Of a stretch of 30,559 nt of DNA, positions 7,711 to 15,905 are shown in pieces. How positions within the stretch are numbered: position 1 is the first letter of the stretch; each line of letters starts with the position of its first letter. A program made the translations under genes and the position numbers. The notes under the pieces are model-generated. The model saw only the letters and a list, made by a program, of their open reading frames with translations, did no database searches and was not told the origin of the DNA. Location of the stretch: positions 1 through 30,559 of the IMG/VR virus record IMGVR_UViG_3300033144_001010; one strand, 5' to 3'. The DNA comes from a virus.

Positions 7711-8673
7711 ATGATTAACATTACAGGTGGCATACCTACTTGGTTTACGTCTAAGTTCCACGACGACCTATATTTGGAATGCCAGAAAAGTGAGTCGCGG
7801 TTTTCGCAGGCCGTAAGAATAGAAAACGATCTATCAACCAACGAGGACAAAGGCTTTGATTATATGGGTCAATTCGAGTTGCAGGAAAAAACAGGTAGAA
7901 GCCCTGAAACTCCTGAGATGGACGCAAGTACACAGAGGCGTTGGGTAGAAACAGATCCATATCACAATTCTATATTGTTTGATATGGATGATGACCTAGA
8001 TATGAAACTGTCTCCAACTGGCGACTTTGTAACATCGTTTAAGAATGCAGTACAGCGCAAAAAGGATGTAATAATCTACAATGCGTTTGAAGCTGCAACA
8101 ACTTCTGGCCAGAAGGGTGGAAGCACTATCACATGGGCTAATCAGGACGGTAATGTAGCCTATAGTGGACTTAATACTGGACGTACAATCCAACATGACT
8201 GTTCGGTAGGAAACTGTTCTGCCAGTGATACCGGAATGACTACTGAAAAGATAGAACTTGCACTTGAGTATTTTGCTAATAACGAAGTTGACCCCAACAT
8301 ACCTATATGGTGTGGAATTGGTCCTCGTCAGGCAACAAATCTATTTGGTCAGGAAGAATACGTAAATGTTGATTACAGTAGCAGTAAACCTCTCACAAAC
8401 GGTCGCATACTTCGCAACTGGATGGGAATGAACTGGATTGTTGATCCAATGTTTACCGCTGGTTCAAATAACGATATTGATGGCGACACAAACGTAATCG
8501 AATGTTGGTGTTGGGCGCAGGATGCAGTGATTCTTGGTATAGCCGATGCGCTTACAATCAAGATTACAGAGGAATCAACAAGGTCTTACAGCCAGCGAGT
8601 ATATGTGCATATGAACATGGGTGCTATGAGATTTGATGAAGATAAGATTATCAAAATCGAATGTCAAGCTTAA
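7711..8673 (+). CDS. Major capsid protein
   Basis: 320 residues, placed immediately after the scaffold gene and preceded by GAAAGG. The layout fits an HK97-fold podoviral capsid family. The N-arm (GGIPTWFTSKFHDDLYLECQ) is followed by YMGQFELQEKTGR, then DDLDMKLSPTGDFVTSFKNAVQRKKDVIIYNAF (spine helix). A central P-domain carries PIWCGIGPRQATNLF, and the closing block is FDEDKIIKIEC. The 'D...v...fa.a..R..D..i..Af.g' pattern is typical of capsid proteins in T7-tail podoviruses that use a portal of this family. It forms the icosahedral shell. Confidence 0.88.
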   Translation: MINITGGIPTWFTSKFHDDLYLECQKSESRFSQAVRIENDLSTNEDKGFDYMGQFELQEKTGRSPETPEMDASTQRRWVETDPYHNSILFDMDDDLDMKLSPTGDFVTSFKNAVQRKKDVIIYNAFEAATTSGQKGGSTITWANQDGNVAYSGLNTGRTIQHDCSVGNCSASDTGMTTEKIELALEYFANNEVDPNIPIWCGIGPRQATNLFGQEEYVNVDYSSSKPLTNGRILRNWMGMNWIVDPMFTAGSNNDIDGDTNVIECWCWAQDAVILGIADALTIKITEESTRSYSQRVYVHMNMGAMRFDEDKIIKIECQA

Positions 8674-8682
8674 TTTATTTTT

Positions 8683-8697
8683 GCGGGTGTTTCCCGC
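8683..8697 (+). other. Intergenic hairpin after capsid gene
   Basis: GCGGG (8683-8687) pairs with CCCGC (8693-8697) around a 5-base loop. It follows the capsid stop and precedes the next ribosome binding site (AAAAGGAG). The downstream bases are TTAG, not a T-run, so it is at most a weak attenuator or an mRNA 3'-end protecting structure. Confidence 0.45.
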
Positions 8698-8715
8698 TTA
8701 GAAAAGGAGACTCTT

Positions 8716-9528
8716 ATGAGTTATGATAATTTGTTTTGGGGCAGTTCTGACGTGCCTAATAACAGTCAGTGGAAAATAAAAGCAGAAAGTCTACTTGCCG
8801 ATAGAGATATTTGGCATCCAACAGCAACTAAGAAATTTCCTCTTGGCGCACTAGCTGAATCACGTGATGGTCGTTTGTGGAGATACCAGGAAGACGCCGG
8901 AAGCGGTCTTAATATAGCCGAAGGTTGTCAAGCTGCTGCGGCAGATACAGATGCCGAATATGAAGTACAGACTAATAATCCTGACATTTGGGTTGTTGGC
9001 GACAAAACCATTACGGTAACTTCTACCGCCACAATAGCTGCTCACGAATTTGTTGACGGCTATGTATACGTTCCAGATGGTACGGGCCAAGGTAATATGT
9101 ATCTTATCAAGGACAACAAGGTCAGTACCGCCAATGCAACAACTGGATATGATACGGTAATTGAGATTGCTGACCAGGGTGGTATTCGTATTGCGATAGA
9201 GGCTGCATCTGACGTTACATTGTGGAAGAATAAGTACAAAGATGTTATCGTTTTCCCAACTGACCCAACTGGTTCAGCTACTGGCGTTACCATGACCGCT
9301 GTAACGGCTGGATATTTCTTCTGGGCGCAGGTTAAAGGTTACTGTCCTGTAGCAATGGGTGCAACTGATACCATCGTTATTGGTGACGCTGTTGGTTTAG
9401 GTGGAACTACTGCTGGTCAGTGTTGTTTACTTGACGTTGCGGCAGAGGGTGACACTTTCCTTGGTTATTGTGCAAAAGCACCAACTGCTCAATCTGATTA
9501 TGCGATTATTGACTTGAAACTAGAATAA
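8716..9528 (+). CDS. Putative capsid decoration / head protein
   Basis: 270 residues, directly downstream of the capsid gene with its own AAAAGGAG. It is mostly beta: repeated small residues and Val/Thr strands (VVGDKTITVTSTATIAAHEFVDGYVYV; ATGVTMTAVTAGYFFWAQVKGYC), with a late 'DTIVIGDAVGLGG' turn. The pattern 'GYVYV.DG.GQG..Y.I' and 'WAQVKG...V...' recurs in proteins encoded after the capsid in environmental podoviruses, where they are probably cement or decoration proteins. No signal peptide, unlike the next two genes. The function is inferred from position. Confidence 0.65.
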   Translation: MSYDNLFWGSSDVPNNSQWKIKAESLLADRDIWHPTATKKFPLGALAESRDGRLWRYQEDAGSGLNIAEGCQAAAADTDAEYEVQTNNPDIWVVGDKTITVTSTATIAAHEFVDGYVYVPDGTGQGNMYLIKDNKVSTANATTGYDTVIEIADQGGIRIAIEAASDVTLWKNKYKDVIVFPTDPTGSATGVTMTAVTAGYFFWAQVKGYCPVAMGATDTIVIGDAVGLGGTTAGQCCLLDVAAEGDTFLGYCAKAPTAQSDYAIIDLKLE

Positions 9529-9545
9529 AGAAAGGAGTACATAAA

Positions 9546-10244
9546 ATGAAAAACAGATTCGGAAAAATTTCGTTAGTTGTTTTATTTACAGTTGTAATCT
9601 CCTTGCTTGCTCTTAATTTGATCGTTCTACCAATTTCAGCAACACCGATTCACAGCAATGAAACCACTAAACTTGGTTCATTTACTGGGCCAGTTGGCGG
9701 AACTGCTCAGGATGATAATGTTAAGGCTTCACTTGATTTAGCACATACTGACCTTGACACTATAGCTACAGCGGCTGCTCTTAATCAGGACTATCTTGAC
9801 AATACGACTTTAGTTGCCGGAAAAACCTATTCACTCCAAATAACTGGTGTTAATGTTGGAGACGAAGACCTGTTTTTAGTTGCTGGTGGACCAATCCTCA
9901 TTACGTCTCTTGTTGGTGAGGTTACGACTGTTTTTGACACTTCCGCTGCTACTTCTAAGATAATGATAGATGCGACATCTGGGCTGGATTACGACTTTTC
10001 AACTGCTGTAGATTTAACTGATGCTGTTGATGGTGGAAGGTTTGTTTTTACAAATGTTAATCCTTCTGTCTTAACACCATTGGGTTTAACTACCGCTGGT
10101 TCAGGTAATTTAATGGATCCTTGGTACTGTGTACCGGGTATGATTGAGGTGGTAGATTCTGACGATAATGATTCAACAGGGGCTACTACATGGAGTATAA
10201 CTTTTATTCCATTAACATCTGGTGTTACAGTAGTAGCACAATAG
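9546..10244 (+). CDS. Signal-peptide-bearing virion-region protein A
   Basis: AAAGGAG at 9531-9537 fixes the ATG. The 232-residue product starts with a basic n-region and a long hydrophobic segment (ISLVVLFTVVISLLALNLIVLPISA), either a signal peptide or a membrane anchor. The remainder is beta-rich. From about residue 85 onward it is homologous to the product of the next gene: both contain a VAGG.I.I.SL.GE.TT block, 'DATSGLDYDFSTAVDL' against 'DATDGSDYDREFSTTVDI', and a W-C-P-G-IE element near the end. No family recognised. It lies between capsid and tail genes and is followed by a strong terminator, so its role may be particle-associated or at the envelope. Confidence 0.75.
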   Translation: MKNRFGKISLVVLFTVVISLLALNLIVLPISATPIHSNETTKLGSFTGPVGGTAQDDNVKASLDLAHTDLDTIATAAALNQDYLDNTTLVAGKTYSLQITGVNVGDEDLFLVAGGPILITSLVGEVTTVFDTSAATSKIMIDATSGLDYDFSTAVDLTDAVDGGRFVFTNVNPSVLTPLGLTTAGSGNLMDPWYCVPGMIEVVDSDDNDSTGATTWSITFIPLTSGVTVVAQ

Positions 10245-10251
10245 TTTTAAT

Positions 10252-10279
10252 GGGGCGGGTTTTGGCTCGCCCCTTTTTT
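10252..10279 (+). terminator. Rho-independent terminator
   Basis: GGGGCGGG (10252-10259) pairs with CTCGCCCC (10266-10273), eight pairs including one G-U, around a six-base loop, followed by six T. It lies eight bases after the stop of the upstream gene and would end or attenuate capsid-module transcripts before the tail genes. Confidence 0.9.
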
Positions 10280-10291
10280 AAGGAATATATA

Positions 10292-10819
10292 ATGAAAAAG
10301 AATGCAGGTAAAATTACAGTTGCCGTATTGATTCTTATAGCTTGCATGATAGTTGCTTATGCGGTAACTCCCGCATTTGCTATTAAGAGATCATACGATC
10401 AAGACGTGCTTACCATTAAAATGACATCTACGTTGGCCGGAACAACTGACCAGATGTTTACTGTTGCGGGTGGCAGGATTGAGATAGTATCTTTATTTGG
10501 AGAGTGTACCACTGCTGCTGGCACACCTGGAAATACTTTGATTCAATTGGATGCAACTGATGGGTCTGACTATGATAGGGAGTTTTCTACAACAGTTGAC
10601 ATTGGTGCTTTGGGTGCAGGAGATGTAATAAGATTTAGCAATGCAATAGACGAGGGCGTTTTAGATATTACGGCAAACACTGGTGCTGGACAGACGCTAA
10701 GTTGGTTTTGTTCTCCAGGTGAAATAGAACTAAACACAACATCTGGTACAACCGGCGCAATTGTCTGGTATATGTCATATCGAAAAATAGAAGCAGAAGC
10801 AGTAGTAACAGCGAATTAG
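10292..10819 (+). CDS. Signal-peptide-bearing virion-region protein B (paralogue of A)
   Basis: I start at the ATG at 10292, which has AAGGA seven bases upstream; longer in-frame extensions would run back through the terminator. The 175-residue product has a classic signal peptide (KKNAGKITVAVLILIACMIV, with a likely AFA cleavage before IKRS). The mature part is the same domain as in the gene at 9546, pointing to a tandem duplication. It has two cysteines, one shared with its paralogue in the WxCxPG element. Function unknown; it is exported or membrane-tethered if the signal is used. Confidence 0.75.
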   Translation: MKKNAGKITVAVLILIACMIVAYAVTPAFAIKRSYDQDVLTIKMTSTLAGTTDQMFTVAGGRIEIVSLFGECTTAAGTPGNTLIQLDATDGSDYDREFSTTVDIGALGAGDVIRFSNAIDEGVLDITANTGAGQTLSWFCSPGEIELNTTSGTTGAIVWYMSYRKIEAEAVVTAN

Positions 10820-10828
10820 GAGCCTACC

Positions 10829-11608
10829 ATGAGTATGACCGATAATGCTGCAAACATAGCCGCGTGTAATCAAGCCTTGAATATGCTTGGAGCAGAGAAT
10901 ATAACCGTTGGAGCAACAACTGAGCAGAACTACGTCTATTGTGCATCAGTTTTTGATGATGCAAGAGATGAGATACTTGCCGCTGGGCGATGGAACTTTG
11001 CTATGAAACGTGGCTATGCACTAGAGACTACAACTCCGGTGTTCGGTTACGATGAAGCATTTACGAAGCCCACTGATTCAGTAAAGATATGGACTATTGC
11101 ACAACGACAGGATGCAAGATTTGCAGTTGAAACTACTTTGATTCTTACTGACGAGGGTGAGACTCCGGCAAGCTGGATGGCGGCTAAGGATTACGTTGCT
11201 GGTCAATATTTATCGTCAGATGATACTACAGCAGGAACAAACTTAACTTACCTTGTTGATACTGGATTTACTTCCACATCGACATCAGAGACTACCGACT
11301 TGTCTACCTATTGCACAGCACAGGCATCAAACCTATCAGTTCTTGAAGTTGAGTACGTCTATCAGCGTACAGACGTTGACGCATGGCCTGTAGCCCCAAG
11401 GCAGTGTTTAATCATCAACCTTGCCCGAATGCTCGCCCCTTCAATTAAACAGAACGAGGAGGGTGCTGTGGCTTTTCAGCAGATGCTATACGGCAGTAGT
11501 AAGGTCACAGGATATCTTAATATAGCATTATCGCAAGATGCCCAAGAAGGTGGAATAATGACTGTAGCTACTAATACGCTTATGAACTCACGCAGGAGCC
11601 GTAGATGA
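10829..11608 (+). CDS. Tail adaptor protein, T7 gp11-like (tail tubular protein A)
   Basis: 259 residues against about 196 for T7 gp11. The N-terminus has the adaptor signature: CNQALNMLGAENITV, then CASVFDDARDEILAAGRWNFAMKRGY ('yd..rd.lL....W.fA..r..L'). The C-terminal half has LEVEYVYQRTDVDAWP followed by a helical INLARMLAPSI block. Between them (about 108-165) lies an extra segment of the type SWMAAKDYVAGQYLSSDD plus a Tyr strand and a Ser/Thr-rich tract, resembling small carbohydrate-binding-like inserts. It links the portal to the nozzle. Ribosome binding site AGGAG; ATGA overlap with the nozzle gene. Confidence 0.88.
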   Translation: MSMTDNAANIAACNQALNMLGAENITVGATTEQNYVYCASVFDDARDEILAAGRWNFAMKRGYALETTTPVFGYDEAFTKPTDSVKIWTIAQRQDARFAVETTLILTDEGETPASWMAAKDYVAGQYLSSDDTTAGTNLTYLVDTGFTSTSTSETTDLSTYCTAQASNLSVLEVEYVYQRTDVDAWPVAPRQCLIINLARMLAPSIKQNEEGAVAFQQMLYGSSKVTGYLNIALSQDAQEGGIMTVATNTLMNSRRSRR

Positions 11609-14600
11609 AAAGATTCTTAATTCTATTATTATTATGTTCAGTTGCTTTTGCTGAGAATCCATACAGGATTTTGAGCAACTTCAATGCGGGTGAATTGTAT
11701 CTTCTAAATGCAAGAGAAGATTTAGCAAAGTATCATTCCGGTTGCTCGATAATGGAGAATTTTATTCCAATGCCACAGGGTGGTGCAACTAAAAGACCAG
11801 GTACTAAATATATTGCGGAAGTAAAAACATCATCTTTGGCGACACGTTTAATACCTTTTGAGTACTCTACGGAGCAGTCTTATGTAATAGAAGCTGGCAA
11901 TCAGTATTTCAGGTTCTTTACTGATGGTGCTGCGGTTTTAACAGGTGATGGTACGGAAGATTTATCTACCTTGAATAATATAGTGGCACATTGGACTCTG
12001 AATGATAATGCTTCATCTGATACTGTTATTGACGATGATGACGATACACATCCGGGAACCTTGAAAACAGGTAATACCGAGGATGTTCACAGCGAAGGTA
12101 AGGTAGGTTCGGGGAGTTTAGACTTAGACGGTACTTATGCAGTTGAAATTGATAGTGATGCAGCCACTCTTAGTTTTACCGACGACAGTAAGGACGAGCC
12201 ATTTAGTATTGTTGGTTGGATTTTTATAAAAGATGGTGCAAGAAATCAGACTATTTTATCTAAGTGGCAGGCAGCGACTTTAAGAGAATGGAAATTTCTT
12301 GTTGATATAGATAGGAAAATGAGTTTTTATTTATGTGATGATTCTACGCAATTAGGCTCTGATCTTGTTGCCCAATGGAAGATGAATGAAAACGCGGCAT
12401 CTACAGCAGTTGATAATGCGGAGGGAACAGCTGGGTTTGATGGTGTTGCGTCAGCAAATACTACTAATTTACATGCGGCGGGCAAGGTTGGCAGTGGTTC
12501 TTTCGATTTGGACAGTCAATACTATGTAACAGTTTCAGATGCAGATGCTCTTAGTTTTGGGAATGGAACAGTAGATAGTCCATTCAGTGTAGGTGCTTGG
12601 GTTTATGTAACTAGTTCAGCAACCGAGCAACAGATAATCACGAAATATGATGGAACAACTGGCGCCGAAGATAGGGAGTGGCGTCTTTTTCTTGATGGAG
12701 AGGAAAAACTTATATTATATCTTGTTGATGAAAGCGCAAACGTTGGTATAGGTAAAACGAGTGATACTGGTCTCAGTGAGGGCTGGCATTTTGTAGCCGC
12801 GACATATACAGGTCAATCTACCACGGGGACAACTGCGGCTAACCTAATAACTTTGTATGTTGATGGTTCTCCGATCGCCGCAACTGCACAAAATAGTGGA
12901 AGTTATGATGCAATGGAGGCTGGCGCTTCGGATGTTATCATTGGTACTCTTACTCACACTGATGGTAATGTTGGTGCTATATTTCAGGATAAAATTGACA
13001 ATGTGATGCTTTACAGTACAGAATTAACCGCAATCCAGATTTCAAATCTTTATAATAATGGAATTGGAACAGAAGATTTAGATGCCGGTTTTCCGTATGC
13101 AATTACACAAGATGCCTTATCCAGTGGTTGGCATTTTGTAGCAGCGACTTATAGCGGAACACAATCAATAGCCGGAAAAGGTGAAGATGCTGCTGATGAT
13201 ATAATCTTATATGTTGATGGTGAAGCAGCTGGAATAAATGTATATAATGAAGACAATTACGATGCTATGGAAGATACTACAATTAAGGTTGTAATTGGTG
13301 GCCAATACGATTCGGCGGGTACTCTAGCAAATTTTCCCAGTAATAAACTTGATAATATAGCTTTGTTTAGCGATGTTTTAACTCCAACTGAAATTGATTC
13401 TTTGTATACTATTTCTGTTAGTGAATTAGAAACTCCATACCTTACTGCTGATTTATTTGAATTGAAATATGAACAATCTGCTGATGTTCTTTATATTACT
13501 CATCCTGATTATGAGACGCGGAAACTATCCAGGCAAACTAATAATGATTGGGAATTTAAATCTATTGCTATTGAAACTGGCCCATTTAGAACACAAAATA
13601 ATGATATTACGAAAACACTTTCCGCTTCGGCAACAACTGGGACGGTAACATTGACTGCTTCGGGCCATGCACCGTTTATAGCGAGTACAACTGCTGGCCA
13701 TTTGCCAAGTGGTTCTACTTCAACTTCTAAATCCCAGACAGGTGCATTATTTCAGCTCGTACATCCATTAGATGATTTATCATTTTCCGATACGCTTGAA
13801 GACGATTACGCTGCTAGTCAGACCGAGGGTGTTAGTTGGATGGATTGCGGAACACTTTATAAGGGTGCTGAATGGACGTGGGTCACTGATGGCACGTGGT
13901 TAGGTACAGTTGAGATCCAGAGAAACTACACTATTGGAGCCGCACACGATGCAGATGGATGGGAGACTGTATTCCCATACGACGGTGTTACAACTGCAAG
14001 AAACGTTTCTACTACAGGTACAGAGGAAGATGGTGATGCTGATTACAGAGTGATATTTACAGATGACACAAGCGGCACGGTTATTTCATATTTCACAACT
14101 GACCAGACCGAGGTTATTGGTATTGTGGAGATTACATCAGTTGAAAGCAAAACATCTGCAACTGGAACGGTTATCCAAACTTTAGGTTCTACGGATGCCA
14201 CATATAAATGGTCAGAAGGTGCATGGAGCAACTATAGAGGCTGGCCACAAACAGTAACCTTTTTTGAAGATCGGTTGTGTTTCGGAGGTAATACATCACA
14301 GCCAGATACAATATGGGCCTCTGTAACTTCGGATTATGAGAATATGGAGGCGGGAGTAGATGATGACGATGCCCTTTTGCTTACTCTATCATCTAGGCAA
14401 GTCAACGTAATAGAATGGCTGATAGGCAAAGATAAGCTTCTAATTGGAACCTCTGGGGCAGAATGGACAATAGCAGGTGGAACAGATGAACCTTTGACTC
14501 CGTCCAACGTGTTAGCCAAACAGCACTCAACATATGGTAGTGCGAACCTGCAAGCAACATTGGCTAATGAAAGTGTTTTGTTTTTCCAGAGAGGTAAAGA

Positions 14601-15477
14601 GAAGATGAGAGAACTTGCTTATAACTGGGAGCTTGATTCTTATGTTGCACCAGATATGACCATTTTATCTAACTTAATAACCGATAGTGGAATAGATGAT
14701 GTAGCATTTCAAAAGACACCGGACTCGATTTTGTGGTGTGTCAGGAACGATGGAGAATTGCCGGTATTTTCATATGAGAGAAATGAGAATATAACTGCAT
14801 GGTCAAGAATGGTCACACAGACAAACCAGGCTGGAACTCTAACTGACTCTGACTTTGAATCTGTAGCAAGAATACATGGCGACCCAGAAGATGAGGTTTG
14901 GGTTATAGTTGAACGAACAATAGACAGTTCCGTTGTAAGATACATAGAGCAATTCCAGCCAAGAGACTTCGGTGACGATGAGGATGCTTTCTTTGTAGAC
15001 TGTGGAATTACTTACGATTCAACTGCCTCATCTGCAATGACAGGATTAGACCACTTAGAGGGTGAGACTGTATATGTCTTAGCTGACGGTGTTATGTTTG
15101 ATACCGCCATTGTTAGTGGCGGCGCGATAACACTTAAATCAGGTGGTACTACTACCACGGCATCTACGGTTCAGATAGGACTTGGCTACGAAGCACACAT
15201 GAGAACAATGCCATTGAGTTGGGTTGGTGGTACAACAATACACGGAAAGCAAAAGAGAATAAGCGAAGTAATATCAGAATGGAATAAAAGCGGAGACTTC
15301 TCTATTGGCAAAGATGCTGATACCCTACAGGCATACAGTATTGACGGTCAGACTACCGATATTGATAGGAAGACGTTTCCAGCGGGTTGGGATAGAAATG
15401 GATATGTGTATATTTACCAACAGTCACCTGAGCCCTTAACCTTACTGTCAATTATGACGGAGTTCAATATTAATTAA
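11605..15477 (+). CDS. Tail nozzle protein, T7 gp12-like, with signal peptide and nested LamG domains
   Basis: 1290 residues; T7 gp12 has about 794. The core nozzle begins at about residue 20 (ILSNFNAGELYLLNAREDL, then ENFIPMPQGGATKRPGTKYI) and resumes at 607 (LETPYLTADLFELKYEQSAD, then VLYITHPDYETRKLSR). It continues through GWPQTVTFFEDRLCFGGN and FFQRGKEKMRELAYNWELDSY. Residues 1-16 form a secretion signal (MKRFLILLLLCSVAFA, cleavage before ENPY). No other start lies before the core, and an AGGAG precedes this ATG. Residues about 126-600 are two LamG-type lectin folds. The first half of one (126-250) is interrupted by a complete second (254-485), then finishes (495-600). It forms the tail tip and DNA gate; LamG domains probably bind surface glycans. 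Confidence 0.9.
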   Translation: MKRFLILLLLCSVAFAENPYRILSNFNAGELYLLNAREDLAKYHSGCSIMENFIPMPQGGATKRPGTKYIAEVKTSSLATRLIPFEYSTEQSYVIEAGNQYFRFFTDGAAVLTGDGTEDLSTLNNIVAHWTLNDNASSDTVIDDDDDTHPGTLKTGNTEDVHSEGKVGSGSLDLDGTYAVEIDSDAATLSFTDDSKDEPFSIVGWIFIKDGARNQTILSKWQAATLREWKFLVDIDRKMSFYLCDDSTQLGSDLVAQWKMNENAASTAVDNAEGTAGFDGVASANTTNLHAAGKVGSGSFDLDSQYYVTVSDADALSFGNGTVDSPFSVGAWVYVTSSATEQQIITKYDGTTGAEDREWRLFLDGEEKLILYLVDESANVGIGKTSDTGLSEGWHFVAATYTGQSTTGTTAANLITLYVDGSPIAATAQNSGSYDAMEAGASDVIIGTLTHTDGNVGAIFQDKIDNVMLYSTELTAIQISNLYNNGIGTEDLDAGFPYAITQDALSSGWHFVAATYSGTQSIAGKGEDAADDIILYVDGEAAGINVYNEDNYDAMEDTTIKVVIGGQYDSAGTLANFPSNKLDNIALFSDVLTPTEIDSLYTISVSELETPYLTADLFELKYEQSADVLYITHPDYETRKLSRQTNNDWEFKSIAIETGPFRTQNNDITKTLSASATTGTVTLTASGHAPFIASTTAGHLPSGSTSTSKSQTGALFQLVHPLDDLSFSDTLEDDYAASQTEGVSWMDCGTLYKGAEWTWVTDGTWLGTVEIQRNYTIGAAHDADGWETVFPYDGVTTARNVSTTGTEEDGDADYRVIFTDDTSGTVISYFTTDQTEVIGIVEITSVESKTSATGTVIQTLGSTDATYKWSEGAWSNYRGWPQTVTFFEDRLCFGGNTSQPDTIWASVTSDYENMEAGVDDDDALLLTLSSRQVNVIEWLIGKDKLLIGTSGAEWTIAGGTDEPLTPSNVLAKQHSTYGSANLQATLANESVLFFQRGKEKMRELAYNWELDSYVAPDMTILSNLITDSGIDDVAFQKTPDSILWCVRNDGELPVFSYERNENITAWSRMVTQTNQAGTLTDSDFESVARIHGDPEDEVWVIVERTIDSSVVRYIEQFQPRDFGDDEDAFFVDCGITYDSTASSAMTGLDHLEGETVYVLADGVMFDTAIVSGGAITLKSGGTTTTASTVQIGLGYEAHMRTMPLSWVGGTTIHGKQKRISEVISEWNKSGDFSIGKDADTLQAYSIDGQTTDIDRKTFPAGWDRNGYVYIYQQSPEPLTLLSIMTEFNIN
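12781..12808 (+). repeat. In-frame near-direct repeat within LamG region, copy 1
   Basis: Encodes GWHFVAATY of the inner LamG domain. It matches 25 of 28 bases with 13126-13153, 345 bases (115 codons) downstream, supporting an origin of the inner domain by duplication of the outer one. Confidence 0.85.
13126..13153 (+). repeat. In-frame near-direct repeat within LamG region, copy 2
   Basis: Encodes GWHFVAATY of the resumed outer LamG domain. It differs from the copy at 12781-12808 at three positions. Confidence 0.85.
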
Positions 15478-15905
15478 TGTATGTACAACCATTTAAAAAA
15501 GAAGACTTCTTAGCATTTGAGCCAATAGAGCCTATGGCAAAGGCCGAGATAAAGGATATGGAATTTGCTCAGGCAATAGAGGATTCTGGTCTGGCGATTT
15601 CTGCTGTGAGAGATGGCAAGATTGTAGCTTGTGGTGGGGTTCATCCATCTCTTCAGAATGGTCACGGTGAGCTGTGGCTAAGATTAAGCGAAACCTGTCT
15701 TGAACATAAATTAGAAACAATGAGATGGCTTGTAGATGGATTAAAAATCATTGAAGAAACATATCCATTCACCCAACTAAACGCAGTAATTAGATGCTGT
15801 TTTAACAAGAGCATGTCATTAGTAGAATATTTAGGTTTCAAAAGGACTCAGAGTATCATGTATAAAGACGAACAATGGGCGATATATTCTAAGAGGATTC
15901 AATAA
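15477..15905 (+). CDS. GNAT-fold virion protein, T7 gp13-like
   Basis: 142 residues (T7 gp13 is about 138), starting in a TAATG overlap with the nozzle gene and ending in another with the gp14-like gene. The strand-helix order is GNAT-like: LAISAVRDGKIVACGGVHPS, then GELWLRLSETCLEHKLETMR, then helix, then VIRCCFNKSMSLVEYLGFKRTQ, equivalent to the 'N..a.rl.eklGF' acetyl-CoA-fold region. Proteins of this kind sit between gp12 and gp14 homologues and are needed for particle assembly. Whether this one is an active acetyltransferase is unknown; the usual acetyl-CoA pyrophosphate loop is not obvious. Confidence 0.75.
   Translation: MYVQPFKKEDFLAFEPIEPMAKAEIKDMEFAQAIEDSGLAISAVRDGKIVACGGVHPSLQNGHGELWLRLSETCLEHKLETMRWLVDGLKIIEETYPFTQLNAVIRCCFNKSMSLVEYLGFKRTQSIMYKDEQWAIYSKRIQ

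Noticed and set aside
10190-10291. N-terminal extension of the protein starting at 10292
   Set aside because: It would begin inside the upstream gene and read through a strong terminator; AAGGA sits correctly before ATG 10292, which yields a clean signal peptide.
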